DNA of 64,000 nt. Source: Gossypium raimondii (lineage: Eukaryota > Streptophyta > Magnoliopsida > Malvales > Malvaceae). The notes under the pieces were generated by a model that searched no databases, was not told the origin of the DNA, and saw only the letters and a list, made by a program, of their open reading frames with translations. The position numbers and the translations under genes were made by a program. Positions within the stretch are counted from its first letter, which is position 1. Each line of letters opens with the position of its first letter. Location of the stretch: positions 61,637,980-61,701,979 of the forward strand of contig NC_068575.1 in the NCBI RefSeq assembly GCF_025698545.1. Direction: 5' to 3'. Positions 33,010 to 46,500 of this stretch are shown one piece after another.

Positions 33010-35887
33010 ATGGCCACTCTCTCAATTGGCATCGCCTCCTCCGCCCCCGCCGCCACCACCTTCTTTTCGACAAAAACAAAACGAACCCACTTCAAGCTCA
33101 ACATATCCTGCGTCCAATGGGTAAAGAACTTGAACTTTCTTCTTCTTCTTCTTCTTCTTTGGTTACGGTTTGATAAACAATTGAATCTTTGGATTGAAAT
33201 CAATTCTTTGTTTTTTAAACCTAAGGAAGGACCCAGAAGGTATTTTAGGAAAGCCGGGGACAGGACACTTAGCTCGTCTTGAATTCAAAAGGCGGCTAGA
33301 GAAGGACGCAGAGGCTCGAGAAGCATTTGAGCAACATTTACGTGAAGAGAAGGAACGTCGCCAAGCTCTTCGCCAAGTATACTAGTTTTCTTTATTTTTA
33401 TTTTTGCAATTTATTCAGTTGGTTTTATTTTGGATGTTTTAAATTTTGTTTTCTTCTTCTGGTGGTTTCATTATTAGTCCAGGGAATTACCCGGTACTGC
33501 TGAGGAGACGATCGAGTATTTTCTTGACACCGAAGCTCAAGAGATCGAGTTTGAGATTGCAAGATTGAGGCATAGGTTAGTACTTCAATCTTGCTGCGAA
33601 GAAGTTGTGAAATCCTTGTTTGTTGAATGTTGCATGTTAGTTGTTTGTTGTTTTGCTTCTCTGGGTATTGAAATTTATTAGAACACTTGAGTTTTATTGA
33701 GAAGTTCAATGTTTTTTTTTCTATAGGGTCACTCTATTATAGAGATTGGATAAAATTAGTCCTTATGGATCAATTTATATCCTACACTGTTAAAGCAAAT
33801 CATATAAGGACAAATTACATAGGAGTTAACATTTACTGTTTAAAAACATTTCTTTATTGTTTAACAGAGTTATATTTTTATTTTTGAAAGCTTTTATGGT
33901 TTTGCAAATGAAATATTTTGCTAGAAATTCTACTGCAAATGAAAGAAAAATTTTAAGTCGTTTTTAAATAGTAAATGTTAACTCTATTACAATTTAGCTT
34001 TATTCATTTACTTTTACTAGTAAGGGACTAAATTGATCAATTTAGTAGAGGGACTAATTTGATGTAGTCTATATAATAGAGGGACTTCTCTGGTACTTTC
34101 ACCTTTTGTATAGTCTTTCTCTGTTGAAATGTTCTGTTTGAGTGTTTTCTTCATTTCGTTGCCATTAACTTTACTTAATTGGTAAAATGCACCTTAAACT
34201 CTCAGTTCAATACACCATCTTTATTTGCAACTTGTAGATTAGATAAGGACTTCTTCTCCCACCTGAAATTTGAGATCGGGGAGATTCGATTTGCTGTTTT
34301 GAAGACTGAGGTTTGTCTTAAAACAACCTTATGTGTGATAATCCCTCGGTTTAACTAATGTCAGACAACTGGGAATTTAAAAGCTGGTAAATTTTGCAGG
34401 ATATGGAGGACAGATTGATTGAGCTGGAGGCATTACAAAAGGCCTTACAAGAAGGCACCGGTAAGTTTTCCAACTGTATAAACTACAGTTAAACTCTTAA
34501 AGAGTTAATGCCTTTTTCTAATGATCCTTGGTCCTCTGATTGCAGAAGCATATGATAAAATGCAAGCCGAACTTATAACTGCGAAGAAAAGCCTCACCAA
34601 GATTTTGTCATCCAAAGATATAAAAGCAACCGTAACTGCCTGTCTATCATTGAGTCCGTTTTATATTTCTAATTTTATGCAGGTCAGCTGAGGTTTTGTA
34701 TTGTCATGCAGTTGCTCGAGATGGTTGAAGGCAATGAACTAAATAGATCCTTATTGACACTTCTAGATGAAAACATAGCAAATGCAAACATGGATAACCA
34801 GGTTAGCATTGTCTTCATCCTCAAGATTCTGTATATACTTTCATACATGTACGATCTGGCGACTAACCTATTGGTTTAAATGTTTTAAGCTTTTGGGTTT
34901 TACCCTAAAGCTGATTCTAGGACTCGAGCTATACAATAGGTTAGGTCTCTCGAAGATTATAATGTACGATCTGGCGACTAACCTATTGGTTTAAATGTTT
35001 TAAGCTTTTGGGTTTTACCCTAAAGCTGATTCTAGGACTCGAGCTAATAATTTTGCTCGATCTCAACTGTCTATAAGACAATTACTGTATCATTTCGGAA
35101 CTTTATTGTTGTCATAATTGGCGTGCTTTAACGGTTACTATGACCTTTGTTGGAATTGACTATATTAAACACCATGAATCAGAATAGAAAGCGGCTGATA
35201 TGGCCTTCATGTGTCAGTTTGATGGCTATAAAAATATTATCAGGTTCCATGTAGGCGAAATGCTTGTAAACACCATGCTTTCAAATCCATGTTTTGGCCG
35301 ATTGGCTACAAAACGATTTCATTTGATTATGATAGAACCTTATTGCTTGCTATAGTTGCCCATTATTTTCTTTTATCTCTCCTTTTCTTTCACTCCGTTG
35401 TCTTCTTGGATCTGCATTTGTCTTTGGTGTTTCTATTCAACGATAACGGTCTTGCATCCCTTCTTTTTGCAATTGATATAAAATATCTGAACTGATATTT
35501 TGTGAGTTTTCTCAAAACCTAATCACCTTATCAAGATTAGCACTTGTAGTTATTTGGTTGCTGTGTAGCCAACAAACATGGACCCGACTTGTTCACATCA
35601 GAACATTCATGCCATCTGTCATGTTATATCTATCCATTTGTATCATGAATATCATTCAATGTGTTTTGAGTTGACATCTTCTTTTAGCAGCCATGAAAAC
35701 TTCACTTGGGCTTCTCCTAAAACTTAGATAAAAATACATTGCCACCGTCTATATCCGTAATACACTTCCAATTCAGACAGAACTCCTATAACTTAGTTCA
35801 ATCATTTTTTATCTTAACTTGCAGAAGCAAGCAGCGGCTTTCATGGAGAAGATCCGTGCAGCCGTTCTCAAATATTTGACGGTATAG
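33010..35887 (+). CDS. Conserved coiled-coil protein, probably plastid, unknown function
   Basis: A 242-residue protein. Exons: 33010-33120, 33230-33376, 33478-33575, 34238-34310, 34400-34460, 34546-34631, 34712-34801, 35825-35887. The N-terminal 37 residues (MATLSIGIASSAPAATTFFS, few acids, many Ser/Thr/Ala) look like a chloroplast transit peptide. The rest is mostly charged helix: GTGHLARLEFKRRLEKDAEA, EEKERRQALRQSRELPGTAE, then FLDTEAQEIEFEIARLRHRL, HLKFEIGEIRFAVLKTED and LLTLLDENIANANMDNQKQA. It ends KIRAAVLKYLTV. There are no cysteine, metal or nucleotide-binding motifs. I do not recognise a family name and do not assign a function. Eight in-frame exons without any stop make it a real gene. 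Intron 3 carries a repeat and intron 7 a duplication. Confidence 0.82.
33722..34103. mobile_element. MITE-like repeat in intron 3 of the 33 kb gene
   Basis: The left end has TATAGGGTCACTCTATTATA and TAAAATTAGTCC. The right end has GACTAATTTGATGTAG and GGGACTTCTCTGGTACTTTC. The motifs are shared in inverted form with the GTACCATGG family. The ends are imperfect, so limits are approximate. Confidence 0.55.
34848..35046. repeat. 115-bp-period direct duplication in intron 7
   Basis: About 84 bases starting TGTACGATCTGGCGACTAAC occur at about 34848-34931 and again, apparently identical, at 34963-35046. The 31 bases between them include CAATAGGTTAG, the reverse complement of CTAACCTATTG in each copy. 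A recent local duplication in the 1.0-kb last intron. Confidence 0.9.
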
Positions 35888-37421
35888 TATACACTACACG
35901 TGTCCGAATGTTAGTGATAAGTAAAGTATCACTCTAGTTGATTGTTGGTGAATTCAGTTTAGCAGTTACTGTACCTACAGAGATTTAGGTATTGTACTAA
36001 AGATCAGGTCAGTACTTTACATGTACCAAGACATGGATCAGAATTAGAGTTTTATACAATGATTTTGCTGTTTTTCAGACATGGTCTATATAAAGGAACT
36101 CCCATATTCTAGCCATTTCATTAACTAGAGTATTATTTTTTACAAGTATATGGATTAGTAATAAATTAACTTAACTGATAATATTTAACCACTCCTATAA
36201 CTTATTTTTAGCAAATAGAAGGAAAATATTTCACTTATTTCGAACAAATCTTGTTATTTTACAAGAATTTTAACTTATCTTTCCAGTAATCAAATGAGAC
36301 ATCTTTCTCCTTCAAATGCATGGCGAAGACTAGGCTTTTTGGCACCAACTTTTCCTTTGCCTTTTTACTGGCATAGCTACATCCTATGTTTCTCTGTTTC
36401 TTTTGTTTTTTTTTTTTATATATATTTGATATTCGTATTTGACATATATTTAAACATAAATATAGAATATAACCGTCTAAATATATCAAAACCTTTGAAA
36501 ATAATTGAACTGTGTAGCCAAATGGGACGAGCTGTTGGTCTGGTCTTCATGCGGCACATCAGCCTGTAAAAAACCTTAGATGCTTCGAATATATATATAT
36601 TTTACTTTTTAAAGCTCAACTGGCATAGTTGGCACTTGGCAATAGCCGATAAAAATAATAAATATCATTTATAAATTACTCATATACTTTTAAACTCGCT
36701 CAAACTCATAATTTTCAGAATAGATATTATATAAAAAATATCATTATTTTCCTATGGTTAAATTTTTATACTATTTCTAAATTATCCATATACTTTCAAA
36801 TACACTAGAATTTACTGTTTTAGATTGGTGTAATAGTAATTATGACAATTGAACTGTCAAAGTATTAATCTTTTATAAATATAATAAAATAAATTATACA
36901 AATATAAATGAAAAACTTAAGTGTATTAAAAATAACGAATTGATGTATAATAAAACAGAAAAAACATGTGTGGAGGTTGTTAAAGTTTAAGCATTGATAT
37001 GATTATGTTTAAAATGTTATGTATTCATGTGGTCTTCGTATTTTACTATAATTATATTAAAATACAAATACTATAGAATTCTATAAATTGCAAATTATCC
37101 ATTTTATGCTTGTATTATGGATGAACATGAATATACGATAGGCTGAGAGGAGTCCACTAGGGAAACCTGCCCCACCGTTCTGGTTTATGCGGACATATAA
37201 TTTCAAATATACGTGGCAGCCTCACGGCCGTTGGCTTCCAACCTCATCATCAACCATAGAGTATGGCATTTTCGTTATTATAAGTATAAATTGATGGCAA
37301 ACTCATTAACCACATCAGTAGGAAATATAAACACCACGAAGTTATCGTTATCCCTAACCTCACACATAAAAAAAAAGTGAAACAAAGAACAGGTAATTCG
37401 TGAGGCCAAAAAAAAAAAAAA
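35888..37421. other. Intergenic between the 33 kb gene and EF-G
   Basis: AT-rich spacer with no gene. At 36613-36650 AGCTCAACTGGCATAGTTGG resembles the A-box head of a tRNA-derived SINE. 37240-37421 is probably the EF-G promoter and leader. Confidence 0.45.
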
Positions 37422-40400
37422 ATGGCAGCAGAGACAGCGCTAAGAGTATCGAGTTCGAGTTCTACTGTGTGCAATCTAAATGGGTTTCAAAGGAGACCAA
37501 CCCCTTTATCTTCTTCAACTCGTTTTCTGGGTCTTCGTCCTCGAGCTTCTTCTTCTTCAATTTCCTCTTCTTTATCCCAGTTCATGGGGAGTGTCAGAAT
37601 TGGCTCAAGACTTCCTATTTCACGTCAACAAAAGGGGAAGAGAAGGAACTTCTCTCTCTTTGCTATGGCCGCTGATGGTAAACGTTTTCCATTTCTGCGT
37701 TTTTTGGCTCTGTTCTTTTACTTGTTCTGGGTTACCGTTTTAAGTTATTTAGTTGAATTTTTCTTAAAATTTTATGAAGTAATTTGTTGTAATTTTGATT
37801 TGTTTTGTTATGTTTTGAATTTTTGAAGACTGGGTTTTTGTTGGTTCTAGCTTTAATTTTAGTTTTTTTCATCGCTTGGCAATAGGAAATTTGGTATGCT
37901 TGCTTGTTTAAGCTAATTTTCGGGTTTATTAATGCAAAAACTTAAAATATTTCCAAATGCTAATGTAAATTATTTGTCCTTTGATTCACATTTTTTAGTA
38001 TTCTTGTTTTTCGATGTAATGTGTTCCATTTATTTAGACAATTTTTTGGGTAAAAGTACGGCCGTGTCAAATTGCATTTTGCCTAAATGTACAATCATTC
38101 TATATTAGATTAAACAGTAAATTAATACTTTTGTTAAAAATTTAATCTATTTCTACGCTTAAAAATAGGCATAGCTGAAAGAATAATCAATTAGTGACAT
38201 GTGGTACACTACGTGTATCTCATGTTGATGCACAGGGATTGGATGAAAATTTTAACAGAAGGTCCAATTTATTCCTTCATCTAACGTATATGAACTAATT
38301 TGCCCAACTTTTGAGTAGAGGGTGCAAATTGCAATCCGGCTCCTAGGGCTTCTATGATGCTTTTATTATTCTTTTTCCAACTTTGTGAGTTTGTGAGATG
38401 GATAATTGGATATATATTTTTGGTTGTTAACAGAGTCAAAGCGTGCTGTACCTTTGAAAGATTATCGCAATATTGGAATTATGGCTCACATAGATGCCGG
38501 AAAGACAACGACAACAGAACGTATTCTATACTACACAGGAAGAAACTATAAAATTGGTGAGGTACATGAGGGAACTGCTACAATGGACTGGATGGAACAA
38601 GAGCAGGAAAGAGGTATTACCATAACATCGGCTGCAACTACTACATTTTGGAAAGACCACCGGATTAATATTATCGACACCCCTGGCCATGTTGACTTCA
38701 CACTTGAAGTGGAGCGAGCTCTCAGGGTTTTGGATGGAGCTATATGCTTGTTCGACAGTGTTGCTGGTGTTGAACCGCAATCTGAAACCGTATGGAGACA
38801 AGCTGATAAGTATGGGGTACCTAGAATTTGCTTTGTCAACAAGATGGATCGTCTAGGAGCAAACTTTTTCCGGACGAGAGATATGATAGTTACAAATTTG
38901 GGTGCTAAACCGCTGGTGATTCAACTACCGGTTGGTGCAGAAGATAATTTTAAAGGTGTCATTGACCTTGTAAAGATGAAAGCTGTGCTTTGGTCCGGGG
39001 AAGAATTGGGTGCAAAGTTTGAGTATGCTGATATTCCGGCTGATCTTCAAGAGTTGGCTGAAGAGTACCGATCACAAATGATAGAAACGATCGTTGAATT
39101 AGATGACCAAGCTATGGAGAACTATCTAGAAGGAGTTGAGCCCGATGAGGAAACCATTAAGAAATTAATTAGGAAAGGCACCATTGGAATCAGTTTTGTA
39201 CCTGTATTATGCGGCTCGGCTTTTAAAAATAAGGGTGTTCAGCCATTACTCGATGCTGTTATGGATTACTTGCCGTCTCCTCTTGAGTTGCCGGCAATGA
39301 AGGGGACTGATCCTGAGAATCCCGAAGTGATAATTGAAAGGACAGCAAGTGATGAAGAACCGTTTTCCGGATTAGCTTTCAAAATCATGACCGATCCGTT
39401 TGTGGGATCCCTTACATTTGTGAGGGTGTATTCAGGAAAGCTTGCTGCGGGATCTTATGTTTTGAATGCTAACAAAGGGAAGAAAGAGAGAATCGGTAGA
39501 CTATTGGAAATGCACGCTAATAGTCGAGAGGACGTTAAGGTTGCATTGGCCGGTGATATTGTTGCTCTTGCAGGTCTAAAGGATACTATTACAGGTGAAA
39601 CTCTTAGCGACCCTGACCATCCTATTGTACTTGAACGAATGGACTTCCCCGATCCCGTGATTAAGGTTGCTATTGAACCTAAGACTAAAGCTGATGTCGA
39701 TAAAATGGCTAATGGTTTGATCAAGCTTGCTCAAGAAGACCCTTCTTTCCACTTCTCACGGGATGAAGAGATCAACCAGACCGTAATTGAAGGAATGGGA
39801 GAATTACATCTCGAGATTATCGTTGATCGTTTGAAGAGAGAGTTCAAGGTTTGTAGCAACATCTAATTGCCAAACATATTAGTACCCTTGATCATCCCGA
39901 TGAACTATATGTGTACAGACATTTCTCTAATTGCCATTATTTTGATTGCTTGGTGCATGTAGGTCGAAGCCAATGTCGGTGCACCACAAGTTAATTACCG
40001 GGAAAGTATTTCCAAAGTTTCAGAAGTGAAATACGTACACAAGAAACAATCAGGTGGACAAGGGCAGTTTGCTGATATTACTGTTCGTTTCGAGCCTATG
40101 GAGGCAGGTAGTGGATACGAGTTCAAGAGTGAAATCAAAGGTGGAGCCGTGCCGAAAGAATATATTCCTGGAGTGATGAAAGGACTGGAGGAGTGTATGT
40201 GTAATGGTGTCCTTGCAGGTTTTCCTGTTGTTGATGTACGTGCCGTGCTAGTAGATGGTTCTTACCACGATGTCGATTCTAGTGTATTGGCATTTCAACT
40301 GGCAGCCAGGGGAGCCTTCCGAGAAGGGATTAGAAAGGCTGGCCCTAGGATGCTTGAACCTATAATGAAAGTTGAGGTTGTCACACCCGAAGAACATTTA

Positions 40401-40740
40401 GGTGACGTGATCGGTGATCTCAACTCAAGGAGAGGCCAGATTAACAGCTTTGGTGATAAGCCTGGAGGACTCAAGGTATATATGGGATCACATCATCATA
40501 ATATATGCTTTCTCCTTGTTTTGCTTGTAATATTATCGTGTTGATGAGTTTTGGTTTCGGATTAAACTGCAGGTGGTGGATGCCCTTGTTCCGCTTGCGG
40601 AGATGTTCCAATACGTCAGCACTCTCCGAGGTATGACGAAAGGTCGTGCATCCTACACCATGCAACTGGCCAAGTTTGATGTCGTCCCTCAACATATCCA
40701 GAACGAGCTTGCTACTAAACAACAAGAAGTTGTTGCTTGA
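37422..40740 (+). CDS. Elongation factor G, chloroplast (cpEF-G, SCO1-type)
   Basis: A 783-residue translational GTPase that moves tRNA and mRNA on the plastid ribosome. Exons: 37422-37677, 38434-39848, 39963-40475, 40573-40740. Residues 1-85 form a Ser/Arg-rich transit peptide ([19 protein letters not shown]). The G domain has [12 protein letters not shown] (P-loop, about 103), the switch segment [23 protein letters not shown] and NKMDRLG. Domain II follows ([15 protein letters not shown]). Domains III-V then follow, with [14 protein letters not shown], the domain IV start [16 protein letters not shown], and [14 protein letters not shown]. It ends [19 protein letters not shown]. The full family length is present. 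Arabidopsis SCO1 (snowy cotyledon 1) is the counterpart. Intron 1 holds a MITE-like element (38048-38367). Confidence 0.96.
38048..38367. mobile_element. MITE-like element in EF-G intron 1
   Basis: It starts GGGTAAAAGTACGGCCGTGT and ends GGGCTTCTATGATGCTTTTA, inverted. Inside are AAATTGCATTTTGCC and GGGTGCAAATTGCAATCC. It is the same family as the GRXS14 intron 2 units. Confidence 0.75.
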
Positions 40741-43523
40741 TTTTGTTGTTTCATAATTTTCCTGGCATCCAAACACTATTTTTTGTTCACTTCATAATTT
40801 GAAGTGCAGCACTCTCCTTTCTTTAATTTATAAGTTCCATGTATCAGTTTTGGGTATAAATGTAACAAAACTATTGAAGTAGAAAATGCAACATAAATCA
40901 GAATTTGGGGTTTTTACCTATATAATATTAAAAAAAAAATACTGAAATGTCATGCTCTAAAAATTATTTACCAAAATGGTACATTTAAAGGGGTGGAGGG
41001 TGGTGCATGGTTGGCACCACCCTAGTATTTTGACAGCATTTTGTTAAGAAAATAATAATAATATTTTAGTAGTGGTGTCAAAGTGATAGGCGGCATCACT
41101 TAGGGGTATGGTGCCTATCTGATAGGCGGTGATATTTTTCCCCTCTCTCTCATCTAGCTCAATTAATAAAAATAAATAATTTAAATATGATAATTATTGG
41201 AATATGCTATTTCATTATTTTTTATCTTATTTTATATTATATAAGTAAAAAAGTCCCAGAATTTGCAAAAGAAAAATCTAGGTCTGCTTGATGAATTTAT
41301 TTAGTGTAAAATTTTCCCAAAAAGGGAAAAAAATGAGCTAGATTAAGTGGTTTTATATAATTTTTTTAGTGTTGGAATAGTTGAGAATTTTAAAATGGTA
41401 TTTGTTTATTTAAAATTATGTAGTTTGAACAAACATATGAGGAGGTACCATTCTCTCAACAAGAAAATGGGACCTTTTTTTGTGGAGTCAACTAAATCCT
41501 CAATGAATTTATTGTTATTGTTTTTGGTAGATATTGTCTTTTAATTTTGTGAGGTGATGTCGAATTGAATTGTGTATATCACACGATCATCAAATAAGGG
41601 AACATGTGCATTTGTTTCTAGTGGAGTTTGAACTCGTGTCTTTAAATAGTGTCAATGGGTATCTATGTTACTTCTAGTATCATGGGACTAAAATTTAAGT
41701 TTCGCAAATCATGTGGTTTTAGACAATTTTTTTTACTTTAAATTCATCTAAGTCAATTTATCTCTTTAAATTAGGAAATTTTTAAGAAAATTCTCTAAGA
41801 CACCGAAATAAAGTGGAAACAAACTTAAAAGACAAAAGAACTTGAGTCAAACAGAAAAAACAAAAAAATAGTAAATGCTCTAAAAATATTATATTATTCA
41901 ATAATGAGATAATTACAAATGAAGACAAGACATTTACTTATATCCCCAAAATTGACGATACAGCTTTAAATTATATCGACAATCAAAATTAAAGTTCATC
42001 TACAATATAAGAGTTTTGAGAGATTTAAATTTTATAAAATCTTATCACTTATTATTACAAATATTAACCATGGTAACTTAAGAGTGAGCATTCAATTGAA
42101 TTGATTCAATTAAGTGAAAAATTTCTAGTTAATGTGTCTTTTCTATCATCCTAACTTGATTCAAAAAATTTTCGAATCAAGTTGAGTGAAATGAAATTCA
42201 AATCGAGTCGAATCGAGTGAATTTGTTAAAGTTAAATTAAAAACGAAAGATGTCAAATTAAAATCTTATTACAATATAACTAATTCTATGTTAGAACATA
42301 TAAAATTGAAACCATATATATTTAAAAACTTTTTCCAATCAAAATAAGAAAAGAATTATTTTTGTATGATAAATTTGAATAATTAGTTAACTTATTTAGG
42401 TTCAAAATTATTATTTTAGAATTTTTAAATTTTAACTTTCTTTATATATTTTTAGAATTTTTAATTTTTTTAATTTTTTAAATATAAATTTTGGAATTTT
42501 AAAATTTATTTGATTTTTTTGTAATTTTGTTAAGAAATACTAATTTGCTCGTTTTAAAATTGACAATGACCAAAAAAGTATTTACACCAATCTGTTATTC
42601 GAATTGTAAAATTCAACTCGAAACCAGAATTATTTATTTGAGTTGACTAAAAAAATCGAATAACTCAAATTGATTAACTCGATTTTTTTTTATTTTTTGA
42701 ACCGAATCGAGTTTTGATCACCCCTATCTATGTGCATTCATCATGAGCTCTGATTCACAACCTAAATCACTAATAGGTGGTTGTGCGTGACAGAGTTCGA
42801 TTCAACAAGACACTTTTGCTTTGTTGAACTCAGCGCCTCAAGTACTTGGGCTCTTCGTAGAGTTGAGAGACAACCCTAATTAAAAATAATATCGATCCAT
42901 TGAGAGTGTCCATCGGCTCTTGACGAACAACATATCGAAAGATTAATTTTATATTTTTTAATTAGGATCAAATTGAGATAATGTGTAAATATTGAGTTAA
43001 TTTTTTGAAATTTATGACTAAATTGAGATAATGTATAAATATTAAGGGTTAAATTTAATACAAAATTTTAAACTGCCAACTCACTATTCCGTCATACATT
43101 TAATGGAAGTTAACGGAAAAGGACTAAAAAAACAAATCCTATTAGTTGGGTGACCAATTTAGAACTTTTAATAGTTAACTGACCAAAAACGAAAGTTGAC
43201 CATAGTTAGATGACCTCCTTTGTAGTTTACCCATTATTAAAATATTGTGATCTTATTCTACTCAACTCATGCCCAAAAACCCGATTTAGTACTTGGGAAA
43301 ACAATTAAACTGACGTCCAAACAACCCCTAATCCAAGTAGACTACTCAAACGCTGAAGAAGCTTCGAGAAGCACCAGAACTCTCTAGTCTGCTCCTCTAA
43401 CTTCTCTTTCTTTATAATTACATTTCGTTCCTTCCAAATTTTGCAAATTACCCCTAAAACCCTAAAAAATCCGATATCGTCTTTCCCAAAACCAGATCCA
43501 AAAGCCAGCAGATTCATCCACCG
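40741..43523. other. Intergenic between EF-G and HOP
   Basis: EF-G 3' UTR, then AT-rich DNA with no gene. A large palindromic element lies at 42080-42726, and repeat text at about 43090-43240 (TTGGGTGACCAATTTAGAAC, GTTAGATGACCTCC). About 43270-43520 is probably the HOP promoter and leader. Confidence 0.5.
42080..42726. mobile_element. Inverted-repeat element with CGAATTGA-type arms
   Basis: The left arm is AGAGTGAGCATTCAATTGAA followed by TTGATTCAATTAAG. The right arm is GAACCGAATCGAGTTTTGAT followed by CACCCCT; its reverse complement, AGGGGTGATCAAAACTCGA, aligns with the left. Repeated GAATCGAGT and TCGAATAACTC motifs lie near the ends and the middle is very AT-rich. No ORF. A similar pattern appears at 2100-2260. 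Confidence 0.65.
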
Positions 43524-46500
43524 ATGGCCGACGAAGCCAAAGCCAAAGGCAACGCCGCCTTTTCCTCTGGTGATTTCAACGCCGCAATCAAACACTTCAC
43601 CGATGCTATAAACCTTTCCCCCACCAACCACGTCCTTTACTCTAACCGATCCGCTGCGTATGCTTCTCTCCATCAATACGAGGCCGCATTGTCGGACGCC
43701 AAAAGGACCGTTGAGCTTAAACCTGACTGGTCTAAAGGTTACAGCAGGCTCGGCGCGGCTCACCTCGGTTTGCACCAATATCAAGATGCTGTTTCGGCGT
43801 ATAAGAAGGGTCTGGAGATTGATCCTAATAATGAAGCTTTGAAGTCTGGATTGGCTGATGCTCAATCGGCGGCGACGGCTTCGGCTTCGCGTTCTAGGGC
43901 TGCTCCGCCACCTAATCCGTTTGGTGATGCTTTTCAGGGACCGGAGATGTGGGCGAAGTTGACTGCTGATCCGACTACTAGGGTGTTTTTACAGCAGCCG
44001 GATTTTGTTAAGGCGATGCAAGAGATTCAAAGAAATCCTAGCAAATTGAATGAGTATTTGCAAGATCAGAGGGTTATGCAAGCTTTGGGTGTTTTGTTGA
44101 ATGTTAAGTTTAAGGCACATGGTGGTGGCGATGATATGGAGATTCCAGAGGCGGATTCACCTCCAGCTCCGTCTCCTTCACGTCCAGCTAAGGAGGAGGT
44201 GAAGAAGCCTGAGCCCGAGCCTGAACCAGAACCGATGGAAATTACGGAAGAAGAGAAGGAGAAAAAGGAGAAGAAAGAGAAAGCTTTAAAGGAGAAGGAG
44301 GCTGGCAATGCTGCATATAAGAAGAAGGATTTTGAGACGGCTATTAAGCATTACACGACAGCAATGGAGCTTGATGATGGAGATATTTCGTACATCACTA
44401 ATCGGGCTGCTGTTTATTTGGAAATGGGCAAGGTGTGGTTATTTCTATCTATTTATTTAGAAGTTGGAAATTTTACTTCCTTTAACGTAGCTATTGTTAC
44501 AATACTAATATAGTTTAGAAACTGTTTGTTGATTTGGCCTAGGTTAGTAAATTCATGCTAATTTCTAGTATAAAAATTAACAACAGGATACTACTTTGGA
44601 ATGAGATTCACTGTTGGGTTTTCTTCTGCTCTAAGATGGACATAGACCCTTGTTTTTTACGAGCGTCTAACAGTGATTGAACTTATGAATTTCGAACGTG
44701 TTTAGGTCTTGTGGTGGTCGCCATTTAAATTCTTGATCATGATTTCACGGTATGAATTTATGGTGGTGTGATTCTGAGTGCAGTTTTAGGCGTTGCTAGT
44801 GATCGTAATGTATATCATCTGCTTAATAATGTAGGTAATCATGATGTCATATACAAACATTAACGCAACGACTTTGTGTTATTCTTCAGAAGACTATTAT
44901 TTTTGGGGGCTGGGTGTAAAGGCCTAGTAGTTTCCGCCTAGGGAAATGAGTTTCAAAGGAGGCTAGCCTCTCCTAGGGGAGATCAATCGGTTTAATTGAA
45001 TGGTTTTGTATGAGTTTTTTTCGAACTTAGCTGATTTTAACATGAGAAAACCGACCTGACCGATTTTAGTTTTGAAAACTAACTAAACTGAACCGACCTT
45101 GGGTAATTTGATTGGGTCAAGGGTTATTGGGTTAGGTTTATATGATTAATGTCTATTATATATATTATAAAACATAAATATATATTTTAAATAATTTAAA
45201 AATAATATAAAATCAGTTGGTTTTTCGGTTGGTTTGGTTCTAGGATGCAAAAACCGATGAACGATTGAATTAACCAATTAAACTGAGGTCAAAACTGACC
45301 AACCTGCCCCCTCTACTAACCAAAACCGAAGAACTTAATGGGCTGGTTTTATCGGTTTTTTGGTTAAAACCAAATATTGCTCTCCACTAGCCTATCCTTT
45401 TCTTAACCTGCCAATATCTTAAGTGAATATTTTTGGGTAAGAATAGATGTCATCAGCTTATCACCATTATTACATTTCGCATGTCTATTTCATCTGAGAA
45501 CTAATAAAAGAACTCTCTACAATTTTTATATCTGCATTACTATGTTCTATGCCTGGAAAAGATCTAAATATAAACTTTGGTGCCCTTTTCTTGGAAACTT
45601 CCTTGTTCGAGTTCAGTACGAGGATTGCATTAAGGATTGTGACAAGGCTGTTGAAAGAGGTAGAGAGCTCAGATCAGACTATAAAATGATAGCAAGAGCT
45701 TTGACTAGGAAGGGAACTGCTTTGGTGAAGATGGCAAAATGCTCGAAAGATTACGAACCAGCTATTGAGACTTTCCAGAAAGCCCTTACAGAGCATCGCA
45801 ATCCAGACACATTGAAAAAACTAAATGATGCTGAAAAAGCAAAGAAGGATTTGGAACAACAAGAGTACTTTGATCCAAAGATAGCAGACGAGGAGCGTGA
45901 GAAAGGTATTCTTTATCAGTTTCTGTTTATTTTTACTAATACCTTGGTGGTAATGTTGGAATAGTTATGTTCGATCAAGTTTTATCTTTAGTCCGTGTGG
46001 AATAGTTATATTATATAGGAGTTACCAGAATAGTAGTCTGGTATAATATTCATTTATTGACTGCAAAAATATATTCACAGGGAACGAATTTTTCAAGCAG
46101 CAGAAGTATCCCGAGGCTGTGAAGCATTATACGGAATCATTGAGAAGAAATCCGAAAGATCCAAAGGTGAGAAGTCTGATTCTATTTTTTTGTGAATTTG
46201 TTGGTGATCATTGACCAAGGAATGATAGTATTATCATTTTGATTGTTGAAATGCATTTTGGCCTTGTCAGGCATACAGCAACAGAGCTGCATGCTACACA
46301 AAATTGGGTGCATTGCCCGAGGGGCTAAAAGATGCTGAAAAGTGCATTGAGCTTGACCCAACCTTTTCCAAAGGTTACACAAGAAAAGGTGCTGTTCAGT
46401 TCTTCATGAAAGAGTATGACAAAGCTTTAGAAACATACCAGGAAGGGTTGAAACACGATGCCAATAACCAGGAGCTGCTCGATGGTGTTCGAAGGTATAC

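Noticed and set aside
43305-43865. 186-residue minus-strand ORF
   Set aside because: It is antisense to the first HOP exon and has no recognisable domain. The plus strand fits a TPR protein exactly.
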